NCBI RefSeq assembly: GCF_000013085.1
Contig: NC_007643.1
Coordinates: forward strand, 3,998,501-4,062,500
DNA length: 64,000 bases
Direction of reading: 5' to 3'
Origin: Rhodospirillum rubrum ATCC 11170
GTDB lineage: Bacteria > Pseudomonadota > Alphaproteobacteria > Rhodospirillales > Rhodospirillaceae
Position numbers and translations under genes: made by a program. The first letter of the stretch is position 1. Every line of letters begins with the position of its first letter. Positions 1 to 8,953 of the stretch are shown piece by piece. The notes under the pieces are model-generated. The model was not told the origin of the DNA, did no database searches, and saw only the letters and a list, made by a program, of their open reading frames with translations.

Positions 1-12
1 CTGATCGCTCAT
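1..12 (-). CDS. Possible 5' end of a gene leaving the window (dnaX?)
   Basis: The minus strand has an ATG at position 12 that opens a frame (Met-Ser-Asp-Gln) running off the left edge, downstream of the SRP RNA gene on the same strand. In many bacteria the SRP RNA gene lies just upstream of dnaX, so this may be the dnaX start. Only four codons are visible and no strong ribosome-binding site precedes them, so the identity rests on position alone. Confidence 0.2.
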
Positions 13-97
13 ACCGGGGGCCGGGTCAACGGGGCGCATGGGAGACCCCGGAAACACAAGGGGGCCGACGGGCGACCCCGGAAAACAGGGGAAGAAA

Positions 98-194
98 AGG
101 TGGAAGACTGGACGCGACCCGCGACGAACTCGTTACGGCTGCTTCCTTCCGGACCTGACCGGGTTGGCGAGAGCCACGCCCACGCCAGCCTTCC
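98..194 (-). ncRNA. ffs: Signal recognition particle RNA, small bacterial (4.5S) type
   Basis: The minus strand carries the hallmark SRP domain IV core GGTCAGGTCCGGAAGGAAGC (within 137-160), which contains the GGAA tetraloop and the symmetric/asymmetric loops bound by Ffh. The ends pair perfectly with one G-U: GGAAGGCTGG (about 194-185) against CCAGTCTTCC (111-102). This gives a single ~95-nt hairpin without an Alu domain. A T-run follows the 3' end (about 100-96). The RNA works with Ffh and FtsY in co-translational membrane targeting. The ends are inferred from stem pairing and may be off by a few bases. Confidence 0.93.
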
Positions 195-200
195 AAGGAC

Positions 201-206
201 ACTATA
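201..206 (-). promoter_or_regulatory. -10 element of the SRP RNA promoter
   Basis: The minus strand reads TATAGT here, seven bases before the inferred 5' end of the SRP RNA. I do not see a convincing -35 hexamer at 16-18 bp; CTTGCG lies about 20 bp upstream. Confidence 0.5.
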
Positions 207-301
207 AACCGTCTTTCCCCTCGGCGCGCAAGGGGGCTTGAGCAAGAAAGACGACATTCCCGCGGCCGCCCCAGGGGAGCGCCATGCCCTCACCCGCCCG
301 A

Positions 302-787
302 TCAGGCGGCGACGGCCGGATCCATTTGGGCCTGCAGATAGTTTTGCAGACCGGTCAGCTCGATCAGCCGCAGCTGCTGTTCCAGCCAATACAGGTGATC
401 CTCCTCGGTGTCGTTCAGCAAAGGCAGCAGCGCCTGACGGGTCACGTAATCCTTTTCGGCCTCGCACAGCTTGATGACCCGGCGCAGGTTGGTGACCACC
501 GTGCGTTCGGTATCGAGATCAAGGGCGAGCATCTCGGGGACATGGCGGCTGGTCGAGGTCGGCGGGCGCTGGCCAAGATCGGGGGTGCCCTCCAGGAACA
601 AGATGCGCTCGATCAGCACCCGGGCATGCTCGAGTTCCTCTTCCTGCTCGTGCTTGATCCGGGCATGGAGCCGGGGCAGGCCCAGGTCCTTATAGACATG
701 GGCATGGACGAAATACTGATCGGATGCGGTCATTTCATAGGCGAGCAGGGTGTTGAGCTCGGCCAGGATCGCGGCGTTGCCTTTCAT
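302..787 (-). CDS. bfr: Bacterioferritin-type ferritin
   Basis: The 161-residue product is a four-helix bacterioferritin, an iron-storage/detoxifying ferroxidase that forms 24-mers in the cytoplasm. Visible di-iron ligands are E18 (YEMTASDQY), E51 and H54 (EEELEHARVL), and the C-terminal EEDH. The segment IERILFLEG is a strong family signature and the length is normal. The residue equivalent to the heme-binding Met52 is Leu52, so this subunit may not bind the inter-subunit heme. Some bacteria have two Bfr subunits of which only one carries Met52; no second copy is in this window. The next gene upstream on the other strand is sufE. Confidence 0.92.
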   Translation of the reverse strand: MKGNAAILAELNTLLAYEMTASDQYFVHAHVYKDLGLPRLHARIKHEQEEELEHARVLIERILFLEGTPDLGQRPPTSTSRHVPEMLALDLDTERTVVTNLRRVIKLCEAEKDYVTRQALLPLLNDTEEDHLYWLEQQLRLIELTGLQNYLQAQMDPAVAA

Positions 788-993
788 GTCCCCTCCGGTG
801 GGCTTAGGGTGAAAACAGGGCCAGGATCCTTAAGTGGGCGACGGCGGCCCGGGCTTACAGGGCCCAGGCGGAAACCATCGCCTTTTCGGGTCAAAAATCC
901 TGGCCGGGGTCCGGGGAGCGGGTATAAGGAAAAGGAAACCAACGACCGCCGCTTTGGCGCGGTCCGGTGTGGGATACAAGATCCTTGAGCGAC

Positions 994-1410
994 ATGCCGC
1001 AGATGACCCTGGACGATCTGGCCGAAAATTTCGCCCTGTTCGACGATTGGGAAGACCGCTACCGCTACATCATCGATCTGGGCAAGAAACTGCCGCCGAT
1101 GCCCGAAGCGGAAAAGACCGAGGCCTCGAAGGTACGGGGCTGCATGAGCCAAGTGTGGCTGGTCGTCCTCCCCGATCCCGGCCCGCCCAAGCGGCTAACC
1201 TTCCATGTCGATTCCGACGCCCACATCGTGCGCGGATTGGCGGCGGTGATGATGATCATCTTTTCGGGCCGCACCCCGGAAGAAATCCTGGCGATCGACG
1301 CCGACGGCATCTTCGCCCGGCTTGGCCTGGACAGCCACATCAGCCCCAACCGCCGCAACGGCGTGGCCAGCATGATCGCCACCATCCAGGCGATGGCCCG
1401 CGCCGCATAA
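994..1410 (+). CDS. sufE: SufE-family cysteine desulfurase sulfur acceptor
   Basis: The product (138 residues from ATG 994) matches SufE. It starts MTLDDLAENFALFDDWEDRY, then KLPPMP, then the active-site loop VRGCMSQVW with the sulfur-accepting Cys50. SufE takes persulfide sulfur from the desulfurase SufS and passes it to the SufBCD scaffold for Fe-S cluster assembly. The frame can be extended to GTG 967, but the family begins near 994-1003; neither ATG has a strong Shine-Dalgarno sequence. It stands alone, away from other suf genes, and meets a LysR gene tail-to-tail 11 bp downstream. Confidence 0.9.
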   Translation: MPQMTLDDLAENFALFDDWEDRYRYIIDLGKKLPPMPEAEKTEASKVRGCMSQVWLVVLPDPGPPKRLTFHVDSDAHIVRGLAAVMMIIFSGRTPEEILAIDADGIFARLGLDSHISPNRRNGVASMIATIQAMARAA

Positions 1411-1421
1411 AGCGGATTGGC

Positions 1422-2303
1422 CTAAGCCGCCGGGCGCAAGGCCCCTTCCAGGGCCTGGATGAAAACCCGCAGCTTGGGCAGGACGAACCGGGCGCTGGGA
1501 TAGACGGCCCAGATCGACAGATCAAGGGCGGCGGCGTCCTCCAGGGTGATCCGCACCAGCCGACCCGCCGCCAGATCGTCGCCGACGTTCCACAAAGCAA
1601 GCAGGGCGATGCCGGCGCCACCCAGGCAGGCGCCGTGCAGGGCTTCGATGCCGTTCGCCGAAAACCGTCCGTTGACCCGCGCCTTGAGATCGCGGCGGTC
1701 GGCCTGGAAGGGCCAATGGGTGGTGCCGGTTTGGGTCAGGCAGTCGTGGCCGGCCAGATCGGCGAGCAGGCGCGGGGTGCCGCGTTCGGCGAGGTAGGCG
1801 GGGGCGGCGCATAACACCCGGGGGCTGGCCGCCACCTTGTGGGCGATCAGGGCGCTATCGCGCAAAACGGCGATGCGGATCGCCAGATCGGCGCCGGTGG
1901 CGACGATATCGACAACCGCGTCATTGAGATCAAGATCGATGCGCAGCTCGGGATGGGCGCGCAGCAAGCCGGGAATCAGCGGGGCGATGATCTTGCGGCC
2001 AAAGGCCGCCGGGGTGGTGACGCGCAGCAGTCCCGAAACACCGATGGCCGCCGAACGCAGCATCGCCCGCCCGGCGGCTTCGCTTTCCACCATGGCCTGG
2101 GCATAGGGCAGGAAAGCCTCACCCTCGGGGGTAAGCGACACCGCGCGCGTGGTGCGCTGCATCAGCCGCAGGCCAAGCACCCGCTCCAACCCGGCAAGAC
2201 GGCGCGTCGCCGTCATCGGTGTGATCGCCAGCCGGCGGGCGGCGGCGGACAGGCTGCCGGCCGCGGCGGCGGTGACGAAAACGGTGACGGCCTCCGTATC
2301 CAT
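1422..2303 (-). CDS. LysR-family transcriptional regulator
   Basis: The 293-residue protein has the LysR layout: an N-terminal winged helix-turn-helix (about residues 1-60; [20 protein letters not shown], then [21 protein letters not shown]) and a C-terminal periplasmic-binding-like effector domain from about residue 90. It most resembles the group annotated as transcriptional regulators of small efflux or redox genes. It is divergent from the MFS gene at 2411 across a 107-bp spacer, so that transporter is its likely target. The effector is not predictable. Confidence 0.9.
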   Translation of the reverse strand: MDTEAVTVFVTAAAAGSLSAAARRLAITPMTATRRLAGLERVLGLRLMQRTTRAVSLTPEGEAFLPYAQAMVESEAAGRAMLRSAAIGVSGLLRVTTPAAFGRKIIAPLIPGLLRAHPELRIDLDLNDAVVDIVATGADLAIRIAVLRDSALIAHKVAASPRVLCAAPAYLAERGTPRLLADLAGHDCLTQTGTTHWPFQADRRDLKARVNGRFSANGIEALHGACLGGAGIALLALWNVGDDLAAGRLVRITLEDAAALDLSIWAVYPSARFVLPKLRVFIQALEGALRPAA

Positions 2304-2304
2304 T

Positions 2305-2375
2305 CTATCACTTTCCGATATACAGGCTGCTCACTTCCACCACCTACACGAAAACCGTTGAGGGGGCTATCACTT
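2305..2375. promoter_or_regulatory. Candidate LysR-binding region with repeated CTATCACTT
   Basis: The spacer between the divergent LysR and MFS genes contains CTATCACTT twice on the plus strand, at 2305-2313 and 2367-2375. The first copy is part of an interrupted dyad ATC-N7-GAT (2308-2320), which resembles a LysR-type half-site pair. No other function is evident for these repeats. Confidence 0.35.
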
Positions 2376-2410
2376 CGGCATCCCAGATCCCGCCAAAAAG
2401 GTCGCGCCCC

Positions 2411-3628
2411 ATGTCCGAACCCGCCGTATTCCCCTCTCCCCGGCCCGCCCTTGGTCGCGGGGCGACCTTCGCCATGGCCGCCGCCGCTGGGCTGGCCGTC
2501 GCCAACATCTACTATAATCAGCCGATGCTCGGCCTCATCGAAGACGCCTTCCCCGGCTCGGCCAGCCCGGGCCTGATCCCGACGGTGACCCAATTGGGCT
2601 ATGCCCTGGGTTTGTTTCTGCTGGTGCCGCTGGGGGATCTTGTCGACCGGCGGCGTCTGATCATCGGCCAGTTCCTGGCTTTGGCCGCGACGCTTTGTCT
2701 GACGGCGCTGGCGCCAACGGCCGGGGTGCTGGTCGGCGCCTCGCTACTGGTTGGCGCCGGGGCGACGGTGGCCCAGCATATCGTGCCGTTTGCCGCCGCC
2801 CTGGCGCCCGACGGCCAGCGCGGGCGGATCATCGGCACGGTGATGGGCGGGCTGCTTTGCGGGATCTTGCTCAGCCGGACCCTGGCCGGCGTCGTCGCCA
2901 CCCATCTGGGATGGCGCGAGATGTTCTGGCTGGGCGTGCCGCTGGTCCTGGCCGCCGCCGGGTTGATGGCCGCCGTGCTGCCGCGCCGGGTCGTTCCGCC
3001 GCAGGGCCTGCGCTACGGCCAAGCCTTGCGTTCGCTCGCCCATCTCTGGCGCGACGAACCGGCCCTGCGGCGGGCGACGCTGACGCAGGCCGCCCTCTTT
3101 GGCTCGTTCTCGGTCTTCTGGACGGTTCTGGCGCTTCATCTGCAAGAGCCCGCCCTGGGGCTGGGCGCCGATGTCGCCGGCCTGTTCGGGGTTATCGGCG
3201 CGGTCGGGGTGGTGGCGGCGCCGCTGGCCGGGCGGCTGGCCGATCATCGCGGACCGGGGCCGGTGATCGTCCTCGGCGCGTCGCTGGTTCTGGTGTCCTG
3301 GGCGATTGTCGCCCTGTGGGCAAGCGTCCTTGGGCTGGTGGTCGGCGTCATCGCCCTTGATCTCGGCACTCAAAGCGCCCTGGTGTCCAATCAGCATGTG
3401 GTCTATGCGCTGCGCCCCGAGGCGCGCAGCCGCCTCAACACCGTATTCATGAGCGGTATGTTCCTGGGAGGCGCCGGCGGATCGGCCGGGGCGACCCTGG
3501 CCTGGAGCTTGGGCGGCTGGGCGGCGGTCAGCGGCTATGGCGCCGGGCTGGCGATCCTCGCCCTGGGGATCTTGCGCCTTGGCCGGCCGATCAGGTCGGA
3601 GTGTGCGGCGGCGGCAGCGACAGACTGA
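2411..3628 (+). CDS. Major facilitator superfamily transporter (12 TM)
   Basis: The 405-residue inner-membrane protein has about twelve hydrophobic segments. It carries NIYYNQPML near TM1, typical of a drug/H+ antiporter-like MFS group, and the loop 2-3 motif [10 protein letters not shown]. It is probably an efflux carrier of unknown substrate, controlled by the divergent LysR protein. Its last 38 bases overlap the 3' end of the convergent GGDEF gene at 3591. Confidence 0.88.
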   Translation: MSEPAVFPSPRPALGRGATFAMAAAAGLAVANIYYNQPMLGLIEDAFPGSASPGLIPTVTQLGYALGLFLLVPLGDLVDRRRLIIGQFLALAATLCLTALAPTAGVLVGASLLVGAGATVAQHIVPFAAALAPDGQRGRIIGTVMGGLLCGILLSRTLAGVVATHLGWREMFWLGVPLVLAAAGLMAAVLPRRVVPPQGLRYGQALRSLAHLWRDEPALRRATLTQAALFGSFSVFWTVLALHLQEPALGLGADVAGLFGVIGAVGVVAAPLAGRLADHRGPGPVIVLGASLVLVSWAIVALWASVLGLVVGVIALDLGTQSALVSNQHVVYALRPEARSRLNTVFMSGMFLGGAGGSAGATLAWSLGGWAAVSGYGAGLAILALGILRLGRPIRSECAAAAATD

Positions 3629-5348
3629 AGCGCCCCTTGCCGCCGTGTTTGGCGGCATACATGGCCATATCGGCCCGCGCCGTCAGATCCTCCACTCCCT
3701 CGCCCGAGGCCGGATCATGGATGGCCAGCCCGATCGACAACGACAGCGGTCGGTCGGGCGAGCCGTCGAAGGGGCGCAAGAGGGCGTCTTCGGCCAAGAT
3801 CTCGGCGGCCTTAGCGCTGGCCGCCTCGGCGTCGGCCCCCTCGAGCCAAATGGCGAATTCGTCACCGCCCAGGCGGGCGACGATATCGGTGGCCCGGGTA
3901 TGATCGGTCAGGATCTTGCGCACCGTCATCAACGCCTCGTCACCGCGCAGATGGCCATGGGCGTCATTGACCCATTTGAAGTTGTCCAGATCGATATACA
4001 GCAGGGCCGAGCGCGCCGGCCGCTCGGAGCGGCGGGCCGCCTCCTCGCCGGCGCGGCGCTCGACCAGCCCGGGAGGCCCTTTCAGCCGGCGGTCCATGTC
4101 GTCGAAAAACGCCCGGCGGTTGAGCAGGCCGGTCAACCCGTCGGTGCGCGACATGGAGATGATGCGGTCGTGCTGACCGATCTGTTCATTGGCGCTGCCG
4201 ATCTGATTGGCGACATCGACGATCAGCAGATGATCATCCTCGCTCCACGCGCCGCGTTCGATGCGCCGCCACAGCACCACCGCGCCGTTGATCTGGCGGC
4301 GATAGCGCGACGCCGCGACCAGCACGGTCCACTTCCCATCGGGGGTGGTCTGGGCGTGGGCTCCCTCGCCTAGGGCCTCAAGGGTAAGGACGACCTTTTC
4401 GTCACCGCCTTCGCCGAAACGTCCGCGCGGCAGGAACGGCCGGTCGGGGCCATCATCAAGCGCCGCCCGATAAATTAGGCAACCATCACCGCCTACGCTG
4501 CGGGCCAGGGCTTCAGCGGCGACATTGAGCATATTGGAGGGGTCAATCTCGTCGCGGAAGGTGCGCTCGACATTGGCGACGACGCGTTGGCGGTTGAGCG
4601 CCCGGGCCAGCGCCTTGTCGCGGTCGTGCTGTTCGGTGATGTCGTGGCAGACGCCCCGGCCGCCGCTCCATTCGCCGCTGGCGTCGAAAACCGGCATCGA
4701 GGAGGTCTTGAGACAAGCCAGAGTGCCGTCGCGGCGGCGGACCCAGATATCGACATCCTTGACCCGGACCGGCGAGTTGAAGACCGTCGCCCCCGATTGG
4801 GCATCGGTGATGTCCATCAAGGTCCAGGGCAGGGCGCCCACCAGATCGCGGGCGGCATAGCCAAGGGCGCCATCGGGGGAAACGAAAACGAAGCGGCCGT
4901 CCGGTCCGGTTTCCCAGGTGAAGTCGATCGACAGATCGACGAAATCCTTATAGCGCTGGCGGCTGTCGGTCAGCGCCTTGCGCAGGGTTCTTTCCAAGGT
5001 GACGTCGCGGCCGATCACCACCACCCGGCCCGGCTCGGCGGTGGGCAGGATGATCAGGTCGAATTGGGCGGGCAGGCCGTCGCGCCCGACATCCACGACC
5101 TTTTGCTGGGGAACGCCGGTTTCCAGGGCGCTGCGGATCTCCGGCAACAGGCTGTCGGCGGCTTCCGGCGAAAACAGCGGGCGCAGGGGTTCGCCCAGGG
5201 CGTTGCACAGGGCCTCGCCGCCGCCCAGCGCGACGATGGCCGCCGGGCCGGGGTGCAGAAGGATCGTCTCCGGCGCGATGGTGGCGGCCTGGGCGTCGAA
5301 CCGCGGAGGCTCCTCGTCGTGCTCGTCGCGTGTCTTGACCTCGGCCAC
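3591..5348 (-). CDS. Diguanylate cyclase with PAS and GAF-like sensor domains
   Basis: The 585-residue soluble protein has a weak N-terminal PAS-like region, a clear PAS domain (about 125-245, followed by the PAC-type end [17 protein letters not shown]), a GAF-like region (about 260-395) and a C-terminal GGDEF domain (about 415-580). The active site is [10 protein letters not shown], with GGDEF at 494-498. An RxxD inhibitory site (R485-D488) lies exactly five residues upstream, so product inhibition is expected. It should make c-di-GMP from two GTP in response to an intracellular signal. There are no membrane segments. The start at 5348 is not certain. Confidence 0.93.
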   Translation of the reverse strand: MAEVKTRDEHDEEPPRFDAQAATIAPETILLHPGPAAIVALGGGEALCNALGEPLRPLFSPEAADSLLPEIRSALETGVPQQKVVDVGRDGLPAQFDLIILPTAEPGRVVVIGRDVTLERTLRKALTDSRQRYKDFVDLSIDFTWETGPDGRFVFVSPDGALGYAARDLVGALPWTLMDITDAQSGATVFNSPVRVKDVDIWVRRRDGTLACLKTSSMPVFDASGEWSGGRGVCHDITEQHDRDKALARALNRQRVVANVERTFRDEIDPSNMLNVAAEALARSVGGDGCLIYRAALDDGPDRPFLPRGRFGEGGDEKVVLTLEALGEGAHAQTTPDGKWTVLVAASRYRRQINGAVVLWRRIERGAWSEDDHLLIVDVANQIGSANEQIGQHDRIISMSRTDGLTGLLNRRAFFDDMDRRLKGPPGLVERRAGEEAARRSERPARSALLYIDLDNFKWVNDAHGHLRGDEALMTVRKILTDHTRATDIVARLGGDEFAIWLEGADAEAASAKAAEILAEDALLRPFDGSPDRPLSLSIGLAIHDPASGEGVEDLTARADMAMYAAKHGGKGRFSLSLPPPHTPT

Positions 5349-5491
5349 CCTGACCTCTCTCCTGTAAGGCTCCCGACCGCGCCCCTTGTTGGAAGGGTCG
5401 GAGTCGAAACGGGATGCGGTCGCACCTTACGAAGGGGCGCCCGTCGCGTCAACGGAAGGGCGGTCCGGCGCGTTTCCGGCCGGCAGGGCGA

Positions 5492-5519
5492 TTGACTTGG
5501 ACAACCGGCCGGCTATGGT
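5492..5519 (+). promoter_or_regulatory. Candidate sigma70-type promoter of dapD
   Basis: TTGACT (5492-5497) and TATGGT (5514-5519) are separated by 16 bp and lie 75 bp before the dapD start, within the spacer that separates it from the divergent GGDEF gene. Spacing and position fit a housekeeping promoter for the dapD-dapE operon. Confidence 0.5.
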
Positions 5520-5593
5520 TGACCACCATCCACGACTATCGGATCCTTTTCAACCGCCCCGACCGGGGCTTCGCCCAGGGACACCCGCGCGCC

Positions 5594-6445
5594 ATGACCA
5601 CGCCGAGCTTGCAGACCACCATCGAGGCCGCCTGGGAGAGCCGCGAGGGCGTGACCCTGGAGACGCGGGGAGCCGTGCGCGACGCGGTCGAGGCCGTGCT
5701 CGACGGCCTGGACGCCGGGATCTATCGCGTCGCCGAAAAGATCGGCGAGACCTGGGTTGTCCATCAGTGGCTGAAGATGGCGGTGCTGCTGTCCTTCCGC
5801 CTCAACGACATGACACCGGTTTCCGGCGCGCCGGGCGGCGCCACCTGGTGGGACAAGGTTCCCTCCAAATTCGCCGGCTGGGGGGAAGACCGCTTCCGCG
5901 CCGCCGGATTCCGCGCCGTTCCCGGCGCCATCGTCCGCCGCTCGGCCCATATCGCGCCGGGCGTCGTGCTGATGCCCAGCTTCGTCAACCTCGGCGCCCG
6001 CGTCGAATCCGGGGCGATGATCGACACCTGGGCGACCGTGGGGTCTTGCGCCCAGATCGGGCGCAACGTTCATCTGTCGGGCGGGGCGGGGATCGGCGGC
6101 GTGCTGGAACCCCTTCAGGCCGGTCCGGTGATCATCGAAGACAACTGCTTCATCGGCGCCCGCTCCGAGGTCGCCGAGGGGGTGCTGGTGGAAACCGGCG
6201 CCGTGCTGTCGATGGGCGTGTTCATCGGCGCCTCGACCCGCGTCATCGATCGTGAGACCGGCGAGGTCTTCATGGGCCGGGTTCCGGCCTATTCGGTGGT
6301 GGTGCCGGGATCGCTGCCCGGTAAGCCGCTGCCCGATGGCACGCCGGGCCCCGGTCTGGCCTGCGCGGTGATCGTCAAGCGGGTCGACGAGCGCACCCGC
6401 TCCAAGGTCTCGATCAACGATCTGCTGCGCGATACCCCGCGCTGA
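5594..6445 (+). CDS. dapD: 2,3,4,5-tetrahydropyridine-2,6-dicarboxylate N-succinyltransferase
   Basis: The 283-residue enzyme succinylates tetrahydrodipicolinate in the succinylase branch of lysine/meso-diaminopimelate synthesis. After an N-terminal helical domain ([19 protein letters not shown]), residues about 100-240 form a left-handed beta-helix of hexapeptide repeats (for example [20 protein letters not shown]). The ATG at 5594 matches the family start ([19 protein letters not shown]); the frame is open upstream to 5414 but those residues have no family counterpart. It is followed after 27 bp by dapE, the enzyme that later removes the succinyl group. Confidence 0.96.
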   Translation: MTTPSLQTTIEAAWESREGVTLETRGAVRDAVEAVLDGLDAGIYRVAEKIGETWVVHQWLKMAVLLSFRLNDMTPVSGAPGGATWWDKVPSKFAGWGEDRFRAAGFRAVPGAIVRRSAHIAPGVVLMPSFVNLGARVESGAMIDTWATVGSCAQIGRNVHLSGGAGIGGVLEPLQAGPVIIEDNCFIGARSEVAEGVLVETGAVLSMGVFIGASTRVIDRETGEVFMGRVPAYSVVVPGSLPGKPLPDGTPGPGLACAVIVKRVDERTRSKVSINDLLRDTPR

Positions 6446-6472
6446 AGGCCCGCGTTGAAGGAACGTCCGCCC

Positions 6473-7687
6473 TTGTCTGCGCTTCCCCTTCGCTGGACTG
6501 CGGCCGAATTGGCCGATCCCTTGGCTTTGGCCCGGGCGCTGGTGGCTTGCCCCAGCGTCACCCCGCGTGATGCCGGGGCCCTTGATGTTCTTGAATCCGC
6601 CCTGATCGCCTTGGGCTTCCGCTGCGTTCGCCTGCCCTTTGGCGCCGAGGGCGGCGAGAGGGTGGATAATCTGTATGCCCGCCGCGGCGGCGCCGGCCCC
6701 TGTTTCGGATTCGCCGGCCATACGGATGTCGTGCCCGCCGGCGACGGCTGGAGCCGGCCGCCCTTTGGCGCCGAAGTGGTCGATGGTGCCCTGGTCGGCC
6801 GGGGAGCGGCCGATATGAAAGGCGGCATCGCCTGTTTCGTCGCCGCCGTCGCCCGGTTGATTTCCGGACCCGATTCCACGGGATCGATTTCCAGACACGA
6901 TCCCACGGGATCGATCGCCCTGCTGATCACCGGCGACGAGGAGGGCCCCGCCCTTCACGGCACCCGCAAGGTGCTGGAGTGGATGGAGGGGGCTGGCGAA
7001 AGGATGGATCTGTGTTTGGTTGGCGAGCCGACCAATCCCGAAGGCCTGGGCGACATGATCAAGATCGGTCGGAGGGGCAGCCTGACCGCCACCGTCACCC
7101 TTCTCGGCCGCGCCGGCCATGTCGCCTATCCCCATCTCGCCGATAACCCCCTTCATCGGCTCTCGACGTTGACCGGCCTGCTGCTGGCCGAGACCCTGGA
7201 CGACGGCACGGCGCATTTCCAGCCTTCTAGCCTGCAGCTGACCAGCATCGATGTCGGCAATCCGGCCGCCAATGTCATTCCCGCCAAGGCCACCTTGCGC
7301 TTCAATATCCGCTTCAACGATCGCCATAGCGGCGAGTCGCTGTCGGCCTGGATCCGCGCCCGCTGTCTGGCGGCCTGCGATGGCGACGAAAGCGGCTTTT
7401 CCCTGGTTTTGGAGCATAGCGGCGATGCCTTCCTGACGCCGCCCGGCCCGCTGTCGGATCTGATCGCCACGGCCTGTCAGGCGGTCACCGGCCGGCGGCC
7501 GGAGCTGTCGACCTCGGGCGGCACCTCCGATGCCCGTTTCATTCGCAGCCATTGCCCGGTGGCCGAATTCGGTCTGGTCGGGCGAACCATGCACAAGCCC
7601 GATGAACGGGTGGCGGTGGCCGATCTCGAAGCCTTAAGCGAGATCTACCGCCGGGTTCTGGTCGGTTTCTTCGAGGCCCCATGCTGA
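6473..7687 (+). CDS. dapE: Succinyl-diaminopimelate desuccinylase
   Basis: This M20-family zinc hydrolase (404 residues) cleaves N-succinyl-LL-diaminopimelate. Metal and catalytic motifs are present: [30 protein letters not shown] and the C-terminal MHKPDE. I chose TTG 6473 because GAAGGA (6458-6463) sits nine bases before it; TTG 6455 is an alternative. After RLISG the protein carries a nine-residue in-frame duplication (DSTGSISRH, then DPTGSI) made by a 27-bp repeat at 6871-6915. The ATG of the next gene overlaps its stop (ATGCTGA, 7681-7687). Confidence 0.94.
   Translation: MSALPLRWTAAELADPLALARALVACPSVTPRDAGALDVLESALIALGFRCVRLPFGAEGGERVDNLYARRGGAGPCFGFAGHTDVVPAGDGWSRPPFGAEVVDGALVGRGAADMKGGIACFVAAVARLISGPDSTGSISRHDPTGSIALLITGDEEGPALHGTRKVLEWMEGAGERMDLCLVGEPTNPEGLGDMIKIGRRGSLTATVTLLGRAGHVAYPHLADNPLHRLSTLTGLLLAETLDDGTAHFQPSSLQLTSIDVGNPAANVIPAKATLRFNIRFNDRHSGESLSAWIRARCLAACDGDESGFSLVLEHSGDAFLTPPGPLSDLIATACQAVTGRRPELSTSGGTSDARFIRSHCPVAEFGLVGRTMHKPDERVAVADLEALSEIYRRVLVGFFEAPC
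6871..6915. repeat. 27-bp-period in-frame repeat inside dapE
   Basis: CGATTCCACGGGATCGAT (6871-6888) recurs as CGATCCCACGGGATCGAT (6898-6915), one base different and exactly 27 bp (nine codons) apart. The second copy contains the dyad GATCCC-AC-GGGATC. It lengthens a surface loop of DapE just before the TGDEEG metal motif without breaking the frame. Confidence 0.8.
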
Positions 7688-8280
7688 GCGCCCCCCAGGC
7701 GGCGAAGGTGCTTTGGGGGGTGGGCCGCCTGTTGCGGTTCGATCCCCAGGGACTGAAGGCCTTTGACGGCTCCCCCCAGGACGCCCTGCGCAGCTTCTGG
7801 GCGGCGCTCTATCTGCTGCCGTTGTTCGGGTTCTTCGTCATCGCCGATCGCCTGGGCGAAACCGACGAAGCCCTGGCCGATATCGGTCTTGGCACCCTGC
7901 TGCTGGTCAGGACGCTGCATTACGTGATCGGCTGGTGCCTGTTTCCGGTGGTGATGGATGGGGTCAGTCGGCTGCTCGGCCGCCATGACCGGCTGTATGG
8001 GTGGCTTGCCGCCTATAACTGGATGCAAGTGCCGATCATGATCGCCTTCGTCCCCATGGCCCTGCTGACCCTGAGCGGCGGCGATCCCCGGGCGGCCCTG
8101 TTCCTCAATGTCATCGCCTTCCTGGCCATGGTGCTCTATCTCGGCTTCATCGCCCGCCACGGGCTGGATCTGCCGCTGTCCTCGGCCATCGGACTGGTCC
8201 TTCTCGACCTCATCCTCAGCGAGGTTCTGCACGCTCTGGCCATGGGGGTTCTGGGCGGCCTGGGTCCCGAACCGGCCTAA
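7681..8280 (+). CDS. Conserved membrane protein of unknown function
   Basis: The 199-residue protein has about five hydrophobic helices after a soluble N-terminus ([15 protein letters not shown]). I do not recognise a motif that gives a function; its architecture loosely recalls Yip1-like membrane proteins. The start codon overlaps the dapE stop by 7 bp, so it is translationally coupled to the dapD-dapE operon. That suggests a cell-envelope role, but this is only context. Confidence 0.75.
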   Translation: MLSAPQAAKVLWGVGRLLRFDPQGLKAFDGSPQDALRSFWAALYLLPLFGFFVIADRLGETDEALADIGLGTLLLVRTLHYVIGWCLFPVVMDGVSRLLGRHDRLYGWLAAYNWMQVPIMIAFVPMALLTLSGGDPRAALFLNVIAFLAMVLYLGFIARHGLDLPLSSAIGLVLLDLILSEVLHALAMGVLGGLGPEPA

Positions 8281-8398
8281 ACCGCCGCTTGGCGCGACTC
8301 CCCCATCCTTTTTCAACGATTATGACCACGGCGTTTCCCGGGCGGGCCCCGGGGAAAATCATCGCCCTGCCCTTGTGCCGGGGATCGATCGGGTTATA

Positions 8399-8423
8399 TA
8401 GCTACACATCTGTTAGCTAGCTA
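8399..8423. promoter_or_regulatory. Candidate operator for the MarR regulator
   Basis: TAGCTA, itself a palindrome, occurs at 8399-8404, 8414-8419 and 8418-8423. Together they form a symmetric AT-rich site (TAGCTA-N9-TAGCTAGCTA) ending 14 bp before the MarR start. Its position over the expected promoter fits autorepression of the marR-emrB-emrA operon. Confidence 0.55.
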
Positions 8424-8437
8424 TCTAGATCGGTGCC

Positions 8438-8953
8438 ATGTCCAAGCGTCTTTCCGATTCCGTACCCGGCCTCAATGCCGCCTTCACCTTCGAGCTGTCG
8501 ACGGCGGGGCGGAAAATGCGGCGGCTTTTCGATGGGGTGGTGCGCGAGCACGGCTTGACCCTGTCGCGGGCCCGCGCCTTGCTGTTGCTGTCGGGACACC
8601 GCACCTGGACCCAGGCCGAACTGGCCGACGCCCTTGACGTCGAGCCGCCGTCGGTGGTGCGCCTGCTCGATGGCCTGGAACGCCAGGGCATGATCAGCCG
8701 CAGCGCGGTGGAGGGCGATCGCCGGGCCAAGCATATCGAATTGACTGAGCCGGCCCGGGTGCAGATCGGCCATATGGAAGAGATCAGCGCCACGGTCCGC
8801 AGCCGGCTGCTTGAGGGAATCGATCCCGAGGATCTGAAGATCGCGCTGGCGGTGCTGCGTCAGGTGGTCAGCAACGCGGAAGCGGCCCGCTCCGATGACG
8901 CCGACCTCACCGCGCCCCCGGCGGATGGCAAAGACCATGTCCGGGCCCAGTAG
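8438..8953 (+). CDS. MarR-family transcriptional regulator
   Basis: The 171-residue protein has a MarR winged helix fold: LTLSRARALLLLSGHRTWTQ, then AELADALDVEPPSVVRLLDG as recognition helix, and the wing MISRSAVEGDRRAKHIELT. It is first in an operon with an EmrB-like exporter and an EmrA-like adaptor, the arrangement of drug-responsive emrRAB systems. It probably represses the operon by binding the TAGCTA palindromes just upstream and lets go when a ligand (for example a phenolic compound) binds. Confidence 0.9.
   Translation: MSKRLSDSVPGLNAAFTFELSTAGRKMRRLFDGVVREHGLTLSRARALLLLSGHRTWTQAELADALDVEPPSVVRLLDGLERQGMISRSAVEGDRRAKHIELTEPARVQIGHMEEISATVRSRLLEGIDPEDLKIALAVLRQVVSNAEAARSDDADLTAPPADGKDHVRAQ

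Noticed and set aside
41-95. Two imperfect copies of a GACCCCGGAAA-containing repeat downstream of the SRP RNA
   Set aside because: Only two short degenerate copies next to each other; too little to call a repeat family.
5513-7594. Open frame of 693 codons antisense to dapD and dapE
   Set aside because: Covers two well-supported genes on the plus strand; Gly/Gln/His-rich without domains.
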